Shown: positions 1 to 6,051 of the stretch, one piece after another
Layout: every line of letters starts with the position of its first letter
How positions within the stretch are numbered: position 1 is the stretch's first letter
Source: a virus
Reading direction: 5' to 3' (one strand)
Virus record (IMG/VR): IMGVR_UViG_3300044640_002387
Location: 1 to 21,531 of that record
Length of the DNA stretch: 21,531 nt
Notes under the pieces: generated by a model
The model's database searches: none
The model's input: only the letters and a program-made list of their open reading frames with translations
What the model was told of the DNA's origin: nothing
Made by a program: the position numbers and the translations under genes

Positions 1-243
1 CGAAGGGGGACGCACCACGCCGTCAAGCCAGCCGGGATAACGCGCCGTCAGCCTTTTGCGGATCGAAGGGCCGACGCCCTTGGGATTGCCCGTCTTGCTG
101 TCCGTCTTCATGAGCGCGATCTGGTAGAGCGACTGATCGCTCACGCCAGCCTCGTCGCCGACCTTGATGTGCCCGCCTTCCTGCGCCAGCAGGCGCTGCA
201 GCGCGCTGACGATTGGGTCTTCCGAGTGCGGGTAAGGGTTCAC
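1..243 (-). CDS. CI-like phage repressor, N-terminal part (cut by window start)
   Basis: Read leftward from a GTG at 243, this gives 81 residues starting VNPYPHSEDPIVSALQRLL and running off the window. The segment EAGVSDQSLYQIAL, about residues 31-44, looks like a helix-turn-helix, and the stretch KTGNPKGVGPSIRKRL is the kind found in phage repressor N-termini. It should bind operator DNA and keep the rightward operon off in a lysogen; the C-terminal half is outside the window. It is divergent from the Cro/YdaS-like gene, with the operator between them, which is the usual repressor arrangement. The start is uncertain: no Shine-Dalgarno precedes the GTG and the frame stays open upstream with TTG codons. 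The repressor role is inferred from position and the HTH. Confidence 0.7.
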   Translation of the reverse strand, partial: MNPYPHSEDPIVSALQRLLAQEGGHIKVGDEAGVSDQSLYQIALMKTDSKTGNPKGVGPSIRKRLTARYPGWLDGVVRPPS

Positions 244-252
244 GGACCCGAT

Positions 253-271
253 TTCAAGCGCAACGCTAGGC
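253..271. promoter_or_regulatory. Possible second, degenerate operator
   Basis: TTCAAGCGCAACGCTAGGC matches the main operator at 12 of 19 positions, with one full CGCTAG half-site at 264-269. It lies 48 bases to the left, just upstream of the repressor start. A second site here would suit autoregulation of the repressor. The match is weak and could be chance. Confidence 0.25.
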
Positions 272-290
272 CCTGGCAAATGCAAAACGC

Positions 291-320
291 TTGACGCGGG
301 CTCTAGTGAATCGCTAGAGT
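291..320 (+). promoter_or_regulatory. Rightward early promoter
   Basis: TTGACG at 291-296 is a 5/6 match to the -35 consensus. TAGAGT at 315-320 matches four of six -10 positions, with an 18-base spacer. Transcription would start at about 326-328, almost on the ATG at 329, so the message would be leaderless or nearly so. The -10 lies within the palindromic operator, so repressor binding would block polymerase. This is a consensus match only. Confidence 0.6.
301..319. promoter_or_regulatory. Palindromic operator of the lysogeny switch
   Basis: CTCTAGTGAATCGCTAGAG is a 19-base dyad. Eight of nine base pairs are symmetric around the central A, including complete CTCTAG/CTAGAG arms. It lies between the divergent repressor and Cro-like genes and overlaps the -10 of the rightward promoter. 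The size and symmetry suit a dimeric HTH repressor. Binding by the flanking regulators is an inference. Confidence 0.65.
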
Positions 321-328
321 GTGGCCCC

Positions 329-610
329 ATGATCTCAATGCCAGCCTCAGAACGCGTCGCCGTGGCGGAAGCCGTCGGCCTCAACGAGCAGTACCTCTAC
401 CAGTGCTTCACTGGTCGAAGGCCACTTCCCGCCGAGCACTGCCCAGGCATCGAGCGCGCCACCGCCGCCCGCGTGCCATGCGAGCAGCTCCGGCCGGACA
501 TCACGTGGCTGCGCGTCCCCGACCCCGAATGGCCTCACCCCGGTGGCCGGCCCTGCATCGACGTGGCCCCGCCTGCGAAGCCCGCAGCCGAAGTGCAGCA
601 GGCGGCCTGA
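329..610 (+). CDS. Cro/YdaS-like transcriptional regulator
   Basis: This 93-residue protein has an N-terminal HTH-like region, VAVAEAVGLNEQYLYQCFTG, followed by RRPLPAEHCPGIERAT and VPCEQLRPDITW. That tail is the characteristic end of the YdaS/Cro-like domain in lambdoid and Burkholderiales prophages. It is the first gene of the rightward operon and faces the repressor, so it probably plays the Cro part by shutting down repressor synthesis. The C-terminal 25 residues are a proline/alanine-rich tail. ATG 329 is preferred because the promoter places the transcript start there; ATG 338 is an alternative. No Shine-Dalgarno precedes either, which supports leaderless translation. YdaS proteins are sometimes annotated as antitoxins; no toxin partner is visible. 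Confidence 0.8.
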   Translation: MISMPASERVAVAEAVGLNEQYLYQCFTGRRPLPAEHCPGIERATAARVPCEQLRPDITWLRVPDPEWPHPGGRPCIDVAPPAKPAAEVQQAA

Positions 611-613
611 CCC

Positions 614-901
614 ATGGCCCGCATCCCCTTCGAAATCCAGCCCGGCAGCGGGTGCCCCGGCGGCACGGTGCAGAAAGGCCCGCGCGCCGGCAAGGCCGAG
701 CCTTCGTGCTTCACCTGCACACGCCTCGGCGGCAACGAGCTGGAGCCCGCCGTGCGCCTTGTGCATGGCGAGCCGCAGTGCGTGAACTTCCTTGAGCTGG
801 GGGCGCATGCCGGCATGGTCGCCGCTGGTGCCACCGGCCGCGAGACTGCTGATCGCGGGGGTGTCGTTGCTGCCAGCACACCGATGGGGGGTGCCGCATG
901 A
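614..901 (+). CDS. Small cysteine-containing phage protein, unknown function
   Basis: This 95-residue protein has four cysteines in its first 56 residues (C14, C32, C35, C56), including one CxxC in SCFTCTRLGG, so a small metal site is possible. The last 30 residues are Gly/Ala-rich and probably disordered. The gene starts 3 bases after the regulator and its stop overlaps the next start (ATGA at 898-901), so it belongs to the same coupled operon. I do not recognise a named family. No obvious Shine-Dalgarno precedes the ATG, so translation may depend on ribosomes ending the upstream gene. Confidence 0.65.
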   Translation: MARIPFEIQPGSGCPGGTVQKGPRAGKAEPSCFTCTRLGGNELEPAVRLVHGEPQCVNFLELGAHAGMVAAGATGRETADRGGVVAASTPMGGAA

Positions 902-1086
902 CACAGCCGATCTACTCGGCGCAGCGCGACCTCACTGCGACGGTGCGCGCCCCAGGCCCGGGCTGCTCGCCGATGTTCCTCTGCGCTGCCTGCGGCAACA
1001 AGAAGGCCAGCCAGGGCCGCAAGCTGGCCCGCGTGCGCGGGCTGCGCACCTGGGTGTGCGCGAGCTGCGCGAAAGGCAAGGCCTGA
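898..1086 (+). CDS. Small zinc-ribbon protein
   Basis: This 62-residue basic protein has two CxxC knuckles, C29/C32 in FLCAACGN and C54/C57 in WVCASCAKG, separated by a basic stretch (KKASQGRKLARVRGLR). This is the layout of a zinc ribbon that could bind nucleic acid or a protein partner. It overlaps the upstream gene by four bases and the downstream gene by one (TGATG), so it is translationally coupled to both. Similar short zinc-ribbon proteins are common in early regions of Burkholderiales prophages. The exact role is unknown. Confidence 0.7.
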   Translation: MTQPIYSAQRDLTATVRAPGPGCSPMFLCAACGNKKASQGRKLARVRGLRTWVCASCAKGKA

Positions 1087-1670
1087 TGCCCTCCGCCTCC
1101 TACTCCGACTACGCACGCATCATGCTGGCCTTGCCCGGCACCGCGAAGCAGGTGGCCGAGCGCGTGGAGATGAAGCCCAGGGCCATGCTGCGCATCTTGC
1201 GCCGCCTTTGGGCCCTGCGCATGGTGCGGCCGGATGGCCGCTGCCCCGATGCCCCGGCGAACCACCCAGAGCTTCGCTGGGCGGCTGGCGATGGGCCCGC
1301 GGTGCTGGGTGCCCGTGCCATCAAGCCCGACCGCCCGTGCGCGCAGCTCATCGCGTTCTCGTACATCTGGCGCGCGCTGAAGGACGGCGACACCGTGCCC
1401 AGCATCGTCGAGCAGTCAGGCGCCAGCCGCATCAGCGTGTACCGGCTGCTGAAGACGCTGGGCAAGAACGCGCACGTCATGGGCTGGGAGCCGCACGGCA
1501 CGCGCACCGCCGTGGCCGTGTGGGTGCTTGGCCCTGGCGTCGATGCGAAGAAGCCGCCGCGCAAGCCCTGCGCGCAGATCTGCCGCGAGTGGCGCCAGCG
1601 CCAGGTGGTGAAGGCGCTGCAGTTCCTGCCGGCCAAGGGGCGACTGGCGTCGGCGGGGGCTGCTGTATGA
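1086..1670 (+). CDS. Winged-helix DNA-binding-like early protein
   Basis: This 194-residue protein appears to carry two winged-helix-like segments. Residues about 8-50 contain PGTAKQVAERVEMKPRAMLRILRRLWALRMV. Residues about 85-150 contain DTVPSIVEQSGASRISVYRLLKTLGK followed by a beta-wing-like strand pair. Both have the helix-turn-helix spacing used for DNA binding. The C-terminal tail is basic. It lies between the zinc-ribbon protein and the replication-type protein, with 1-base and 4-base overlaps. It may act in replication or early regulation, but the sequence does not decide which. The HTH reading is by eye. Confidence 0.65.
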   Translation: MPSASYSDYARIMLALPGTAKQVAERVEMKPRAMLRILRRLWALRMVRPDGRCPDAPANHPELRWAAGDGPAVLGARAIKPDRPCAQLIAFSYIWRALKDGDTVPSIVEQSGASRISVYRLLKTLGKNAHVMGWEPHGTRTAVAVWVLGPGVDAKKPPRKPCAQICREWRQRQVVKALQFLPAKGRLASAGAAV

Positions 1671-2644
1671 GCCGCCCGTCCTTCCAGTTCTACACGAAGG
1701 ACTGGCGCAGCAACTCCAAGCTGCGCCGCTGCTCCCCCGCGGCCCGCGGTGTGTGGGTCGACATCCTCTGCGCGCTGCACGACTCGGACGAGTACGGCGT
1801 CGCACGCTATCCGCTGAAGGAGCTGGCCACCGAGGTCGGCGCCAGCATGGCCCACGTGCGCGAGCTGGTGGACAAGGGGGTGCTGAAGGGCAACGACGCC
1901 GGCACCGCTGAGGCCCTGGTCTACGTGCCGCGCAGCGGCCGCAGAGAGGGTCCGCCCGTGACGCTGCTGCCCGAGCAGCCGGGCCCCATCTGGTACTCAA
2001 GCCGCATGGTCAAGGACGAGCATGTCCGCACCGTGAGGGGCGAGGGCTCACGCTTCGGAGCAGACGAAGGTGATGCACCAAAGGCCCCGCGCAAGCCTTC
2101 ACCAAAGCCCCCCTTAAGTGACGGCTCTTCTACTGCTACTGCTACTGCAGTAAGTAAGACCAATGGAAACGAGAGGGTAGAGCGCGCACTCGCGGAGGCT
2201 GAAGCCGATGGGATCACGCCGAGCCCTGGCGGCCTCGCCTGCCGGGCGATCAAGGCCGCCGGCATTGCCGACGTGAACCCTGGCCACCCGACGCTGCTGC
2301 GCCTGCTGGAGGCTGGGCAGACCGCGCAGACGCTGGCCGCCACAGCCGCCGAGCTGGTGGGCAGGGGCAAGGGCAAGTTCGCTCTGCTGCTGGCCACGGT
2401 CGAAGGCCGGCTACGCGATGCAGCGCAGGCCGCGCCACTGCCGGCCACCGGCGTTGCAGCACCGCCTGCAGCCGACGCCTGGCGCCACGACAGCCGCGCT
2501 GTGCTCGCCATGGGCCGGCAGCTGAAGGTGGCCTCGTACCCCGACGACGTGATGCCGGTCTTCGAGCGCCGCGTCGTCTCCGCCTGGCGCCGGGCCGGAT
2601 GCCCTGCGCTCACCGAACCCCTCACCGAGGACAGCCCGGCATGA
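1667..2644 (+). CDS. Phage replication-type protein (YdaU/DUF1376-like N-terminus)
   Basis: This 325-residue protein starts MSRPSFQFYTKDWRSNSKL, the hallmark of the YdaU/DUF1376-like replication proteins that occupy the lambda O position in many Burkholderiales prophages. Residues 1-125 form the conserved domain, with RRCSPAARGVWVDILCALHDSDEYG and a winged-helix-like segment. Residues about 125-170 are a Pro/Ser/Thr-rich linker coded by repetitive, AT-richer DNA. Residues 170-325 are mostly helical. Family members are thought to bind the origin or help load a helicase, so the role is inferred from family and position. It overlaps both neighbours by four bases (ATGA). Confidence 0.75.
   Translation: MSRPSFQFYTKDWRSNSKLRRCSPAARGVWVDILCALHDSDEYGVARYPLKELATEVGASMAHVRELVDKGVLKGNDAGTAEALVYVPRSGRREGPPVTLLPEQPGPIWYSSRMVKDEHVRTVRGEGSRFGADEGDAPKAPRKPSPKPPLSDGSSTATATAVSKTNGNERVERALAEAEADGITPSPGGLACRAIKAAGIADVNPGHPTLLRLLEAGQTAQTLAATAAELVGRGKGKFALLLATVEGRLRDAAQAAPLPATGVAAPPAADAWRHDSRAVLAMGRQLKVASYPDDVMPVFERRVVSAWRRAGCPALTEPLTEDSPA
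2131..2158. repeat. Short tandem repeat in the linker of the replication gene
   Basis: Three exact copies of TACTGC (2131-2148) are followed by AG and two copies of TAAG (2151-2158), in a stretch with less GC than its surroundings. The six-base unit keeps the frame, so slippage would change linker length without breaking the protein. In lambda the origin lies inside gene O at the corresponding place, so an origin role is possible but not shown. Confidence 0.6.
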
Positions 2645-3192
2645 CAGCCACCACCGTCTCCAAGGCCCTGGCCGCGACACGCACCGCCATGGGCAAGGAC
2701 CACCAGCAGCAGCCCGACCACGACCACGACCGCGCGCCCGAGCCGGGTCAGTGCAGCGCCTACGGCTGCCCCTGCCGCGGCACTGTCGACCTGGGCGGCA
2801 GCGGCCGCGGCGCCTGCCAGTGGCACGCATGGGCCCCGCAGGACCGCTGGCAGGCCATCACCCGCGGGCTCAACGAGCACCAGTGGCTGATCGACTTTAT
2901 CGGCGAGCTGTACCGGCTGCAGTACCGAGGCCGCAACGGCGAATGGCTGGCGCGCGCCGACCAGTTCTTCGAGACCGACCCCGACTGCATGCCCCAGGGC
3001 CCAGAGCGCACGCGGTTCAACGTCTACGTCTGGCGGCTGCGCGAGGAGCTGGCCTTCCGCGCTGGCAGCCGGAAAGAGCGGCCGGCCCCGCGCCTGCCGA
3101 TGGCGCAGCAGGAGGGCTGGAAGCCTGAGCGCACGTCGCAAGCTGCGCGCGTGCACGCAGCCCCCGTTGACGAAGAAGGAGCCCTCGCTTGA
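2641..3192 (+). CDS. Cysteine-rich early phage protein, unknown function
   Basis: This 183-residue protein has a probable zinc site made by C38, C43, C45, C59 and H62 in the pattern CSAYGCPC ... ACQWHAW. A helical, tryptophan-rich middle follows (QWLIDFIGELYRLQY, residues 81-95). The first 30 residues are low-complexity and rich in Gln, His and Asp. I recognise it as a type common beside replication genes in Burkholderiales prophages but know no assigned function. Four-base overlaps link it to the replication protein upstream and the RuvC-like resolvase downstream, so a role in DNA metabolism is plausible from context alone. Confidence 0.7.
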   Translation: MTATTVSKALAATRTAMGKDHQQQPDHDHDRAPEPGQCSAYGCPCRGTVDLGGSGRGACQWHAWAPQDRWQAITRGLNEHQWLIDFIGELYRLQYRGRNGEWLARADQFFETDPDCMPQGPERTRFNVYVWRLREELAFRAGSRKERPAPRLPMAQQEGWKPERTSQAARVHAAPVDEEGALA

Positions 3193-3683
3193 TCACCATC
3201 GGCATCGACATCGGCCTGACCGGCGCGGTGGCTGCGGTGGACGGCCGCGGCACCGCCGCCGTGCGCGATCTACCCACAACCCCGGACGGCAAGGGCCGGC
3301 GTATCGACGGCCGCGGCCTTCTGCTGCTGATCCGCGAGTTCGTGCCCATCGGCGAGGCCGCGCTGCTGATCTTTGAGGACGTGCGCGCGCGGCCTGCCGG
3401 CAACGGCGGAAGCCACGGCAACAGCATGCACAGCCAGGGCAGCCTGATGCGCAGCCGCGGGATCGTCGAGGGCGTGGCCGACATCACCAGGCTGCAGGTG
3501 CAGGTGGTGCAGCCCCAGACCTGGAAGCGCCACTTCGGCCTCCTGAAGCAGCCCAAGGAAGCCAGCGCCGCCGCGGCGCGCGAGCGCTTCCCGCTGGTGG
3601 TGGACCAGCTCAAGCGCGTGAAGGACCACAACCGGGCCGAGGCGCTGCTGATCGCGGCCTACGCCCAGGAGGTAGCCGCATGA
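3189..3683 (+). CDS. RuvC-like Holliday junction resolvase
   Basis: This 164-residue protein has the RNase H-like fold signature of RuvC-type resolvases: GIDIGLTGAVA with D7, IFEDVRA with E63, and the C-terminal helix KDHNRAEALLIAAYA holding D146 and E151. These are the expected acidic metal ligands, although the usual first Asp of the last motif aligns with N148. Length matches phage RuvC-like enzymes. It would cut branched DNA formed in replication or recombination, clearing it before packaging. The start is a TTG at 3189, overlapping the upstream TGA by four bases, and the motif begins at once (MITIGIDIG), which supports that start. Confidence 0.85.
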   Translation: MITIGIDIGLTGAVAAVDGRGTAAVRDLPTTPDGKGRRIDGRGLLLLIREFVPIGEAALLIFEDVRARPAGNGGSHGNSMHSQGSLMRSRGIVEGVADITRLQVQVVQPQTWKRHFGLLKQPKEASAAAARERFPLVVDQLKRVKDHNRAEALLIAAYAQEVAA

Positions 3684-3943
3684 ACGGCATCGACATCGAC
3701 CGCGCGCACGGCCAAGGCCCAGGCCGCGGGAATCACAAGCCGCGGGTGGGCAGCTTGCGCCAGCAGCTGCGGCTCTGGTTCGAGGCCAACCCCGGCGAGC
3801 TGCTGACCTTCGACGACATCGCCGCGAAGTTCGACGTGAGCCGCGCCGCCGCCGTTGCCGCAGTTGAGACGCTGCGCGCAGAGGGCCTGGTCTACAGCGC
3901 CGTGATGGTCGGGCTGGATCCCGACAGAGGCGGGGAGCGGTGA
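3680..3943 (+). CDS. Small winged-helix/HTH protein
   Basis: This 87-residue protein contains PGELLTFDDIAAKFDVSRAAAVAAVETLRAEGLVYS, residues about 33-68. This reads as a winged helix in which the segment after KFDVS would be the recognition helix. The first 20 residues are polar and glycine-rich. It lies between the resolvase and a 50-aa gene with four-base overlaps on both sides, just before packaging genes. It could regulate late transcription or simply be an accessory DNA-binding protein; nothing in the sequence decides this. Confidence 0.65.
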   Translation: MNGIDIDRAHGQGPGRGNHKPRVGSLRQQLRLWFEANPGELLTFDDIAAKFDVSRAAAVAAVETLRAEGLVYSAVMVGLDPDRGGER

Positions 3944-4092
3944 CCGTGGTCTGCAAACCCATCGGCCCCGGCAACTGGACGCCCATGCTGCTGCAGTACG
4001 CCGGCCCCCAGCTCGCACCGTTCACCGTCGCTGTGGGCGAGCGCTTCACCCTGGGCACTGTGACGTGGCGGATCTGTGAGGTGCGGCCTTGA
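3940..4092 (+). CDS. 50-aa protein, unknown function
   Basis: A GTG start overlapping the upstream TGA (GTGA at 3940-3943) opens a 50-residue frame, MTVVCKPIGPGNWTPMLLQY to ICEVRP. The predicted content is mostly beta-strand, with two cysteines. The stop overlaps the TTG of the next gene by four bases. Support for its reality is that it exactly fills the only space between two coupled genes and uses the same overlap style. I recognise no family. Confidence 0.6.
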   Translation: MTVVCKPIGPGNWTPMLLQYAGPQLAPFTVAVGERFTLGTVTWRICEVRP

Positions 4093-4427
4093 GCAGCAAA
4101 GAAGTGCCAGCTACTGCGAAGCGCAAGCCCCCGGCCGCCGGCATGGGCCGCAAGCCCGGGTCGGTCAACAAGACCACGAAGGCCCTGCGCGAGGCCATCC
4201 TGGAAGCTGCTGAGCGCAGCGGTCGAGACAGGCAAGGCAAGGGCGGCCTGGTGGGCTACCTGAAGCGTGTGGCCGACGAAGACACCAAGAGCTTCAGCAT
4301 GCTGCTGGGCAAGGTGCTGCCGCTGCAGGTGACCGGCGAAGGCGGCGGGCCTGTGCCGGTGGCCGCCATCCCGATGACGCTGCAGGAATACACCGACGTG
4401 GCCGCCAAGCTGGCGCGCGAGGTCTGA
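4089..4427 (+). CDS. Probable small terminase subunit / packaging-associated protein
   Basis: This 112-residue protein begins with a basic segment, PATAKRKPPAAGMGRKPGSVNKTTKAL, followed by helices (LREAILEAAERSG, GLVGYLKRVADED) and the phrase SFSMLLGKVLPLQVTGE. This pattern is typical of the small protein encoded directly upstream of large terminases in many siphophages; the basic N-terminus resembles DUF5681-type tails. A small terminase recognises the packaging site and hands DNA to the large subunit. It uses a TTG start inside the upstream stop and a TGATG junction with the large subunit gene. The assignment rests mainly on position and on the GRKPGS and LGKVLPLQV motifs. Confidence 0.6.
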   Translation: MSSKEVPATAKRKPPAAGMGRKPGSVNKTTKALREAILEAAERSGRDRQGKGGLVGYLKRVADEDTKSFSMLLGKVLPLQVTGEGGGPVPVAAIPMTLQEYTDVAAKLAREV

Positions 4428-5830
4428 TGCACAGCGACGCGGAGCTGCGCGAGCGCCTGGTGGCCGCCGAGATGGCCCGGCAGGATCTCTACTTCTTCGC
4501 GCGCTACATGTTCCAGCGCCGGCGCGGCTACACGTGGCGCCGGGCTGCGCACCATCGGGCCATCTGCGACGCGCTGATGCGGGTCTACCGCGGAGAGTGC
4601 CGCCGGCTGATCATCAACATCCCCCCGCGGTACAGCAAGACCGAGCTGGCCGTGCTGATGTTCATCGCCTGGACGATGGGCCACGCGCCCGACAGCGAGT
4701 TCATCCACACCAGCTACAGCGCCACGCTGGCGGCGAACAACAGCGCCGCGGTGCGCGACCTGATCCAGCACGAGGCCTACCGCGAGGTGTTCCCCTCTGT
4801 GCAACTGCAGGCCGAGGCGAAGAGCCACTGGACCACGACCGAGGGCGGCGTCGTGTACGCGGCAGGCGAGGGCGGCACGCTGACAGGTTTCGGCGCCGGC
4901 AAGATGCGCGAAGGCTTTGGCGGGGCCATCGTCATCGACGACCCGCACAAGGCCGACGAGGCGCGCAGCGACGTGATCCGCCAGGGCGTGCTCGACTGGT
5001 TCAGCAACACGCTGGAGAGCCGCAAGAACGACCCCGAGCGCACGCCGATCATCCTGATCATGCAGCGCCTGCACCAGAACGACCTGGCCGGCTGGCTGCT
5101 CGATGGCGGCAACGGCGAGAAGTGGGAGCACCTGTGCCTGTCGGCCGTGCAGCCTGACAGCACGCCGCTGTGGCCCGAGAAGCACAGCGCCGAGGATCTG
5201 GCGCGCATGGAGCGCGCTGCGCCGTACACCTTCGCGGGCCAGTACCGGCAGAGGCCAGCGCCGCCCGAGGGTGGCGTGTTCAAGCCCGACCGGCTGCAGG
5301 TAGTGGACGCCATCCCCGCCGGCGTTGTGCAGTGGGTGCGTGGCTGGGACTTGGCCAGCACCACTGGCGGCGCCTATACGGCCGGCGCGAAGCTCGGCAA
5401 GCTGAAGGACGGCCGGTTCATCGTGGCGCACGTGGAGCGCCAGCGCCTTGCCACCGACGAGCGCGACCAGCTGCTCAAGAACACCGCAGCCCGCGATGGC
5501 GCCGGCGTTCGCATCAGCCTGCCGCAAGACCCGGGGCAGGCCGGCAAGAGCCAGGTGCTGTACCTCACGCGCCAGCTCGCCGGCTACTCGGTGCACAGCA
5601 GCCTGGAAAGCGGCGACAAGGAAACGCGGGCCGAGCCCTTCGCCAGCCAGGTGAACGTGGGCAACGTGCTGATGTTGCGCGGATCTTGGAACGACGAGTT
5701 CACCGAAGAGCTGCGGCTGTTCCCGAACGGCGTCTACAAGGACCAGGCCGACGCAGCGGCGCGCGCCTTCAACGAGCTGCTGGGCGTCCCCGACGCGAAC
5801 CCCGCCGGCTTGAAGGTGCAGGGCCTGTGA
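4427..5830 (+). CDS. terL: Terminase large subunit
   Basis: This 467-residue packaging motor has an ATPase half with a variant Walker A, NIPPRYSKTE (residues 64-73), and a Walker B, GAIVIDDPHKAD (166-177). The segment RLHQNDLAGWL (214-224) is the conserved region near the coupling motif. The nuclease half has GWDLAS with D308, LPQDPGQAGKS with D368, and KDQADAAARAF with D442, the expected metal-binding aspartates. The enzyme cuts concatemeric DNA and pumps it through the portal into the procapsid. Length and motif order are normal, so it is probably intact. It is coupled to the small-terminase-like gene by TGATG and to the next gene by GTGA. The portal gene does not follow it, which is unusual. 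Confidence 0.92.
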   Translation: MHSDAELRERLVAAEMARQDLYFFARYMFQRRRGYTWRRAAHHRAICDALMRVYRGECRRLIINIPPRYSKTELAVLMFIAWTMGHAPDSEFIHTSYSATLAANNSAAVRDLIQHEAYREVFPSVQLQAEAKSHWTTTEGGVVYAAGEGGTLTGFGAGKMREGFGGAIVIDDPHKADEARSDVIRQGVLDWFSNTLESRKNDPERTPIILIMQRLHQNDLAGWLLDGGNGEKWEHLCLSAVQPDSTPLWPEKHSAEDLARMERAAPYTFAGQYRQRPAPPEGGVFKPDRLQVVDAIPAGVVQWVRGWDLASTTGGAYTAGAKLGKLKDGRFIVAHVERQRLATDERDQLLKNTAARDGAGVRISLPQDPGQAGKSQVLYLTRQLAGYSVHSSLESGDKETRAEPFASQVNVGNVLMLRGSWNDEFTEELRLFPNGVYKDQADAAARAFNELLGVPDANPAGLKVQGL

Positions 5831-6051
5831 ACGCCGAAGCCATCCTCGAAGCGGTGTTCATCCTGAACCCGCGCACGGGCGAACGGGCCCGGCGTCTGGC
5901 CTGCGCTGTGCAGCTGCTGCGCGCGAATGCATCAAAGCTTGAGGCCGCTCGGCAGATCCGCCTCCGCTTTGAAGTCAGCCAGCCGGTTGCGTGGCACGTC
6001 GTCAACATGGCCGCCGACATGGTGCTGATCGAGAAGGACAAGAAGCCGTGA
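5827..6051 (+). CDS. 74-aa protein between terminase and minor head genes
   Basis: A GTG start overlapping the terL stop opens a 74-residue frame, with the helical segment ERARRLACAVQLLRANASKLEAARQIRLRFEV and a basic end (IEKDKKP). The arrangement of helices could be a small HTH, but this is not convincing. It overlaps both neighbours by four bases. Its position, where many phages place a head-completion or portal-adjacent protein, gives a hint and no more. I do not recognise the family. Confidence 0.6.
   Translation: MNAEAILEAVFILNPRTGERARRLACAVQLLRANASKLEAARQIRLRFEVSQPVAWHVVNMAADMVLIEKDKKP

Noticed and set aside
1921-3156. Minus-strand open frame opposite the replication and cysteine-rich genes
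   Set aside because: It runs against several coupled genes with clear families; its composition looks like a GC-driven shadow.
4256-5596. Long minus-strand open frame opposite the terminase gene
   Set aside because: The plus strand codes for a complete terminase with all motifs in order; the antisense product is low-complexity and matches nothing I recognise.
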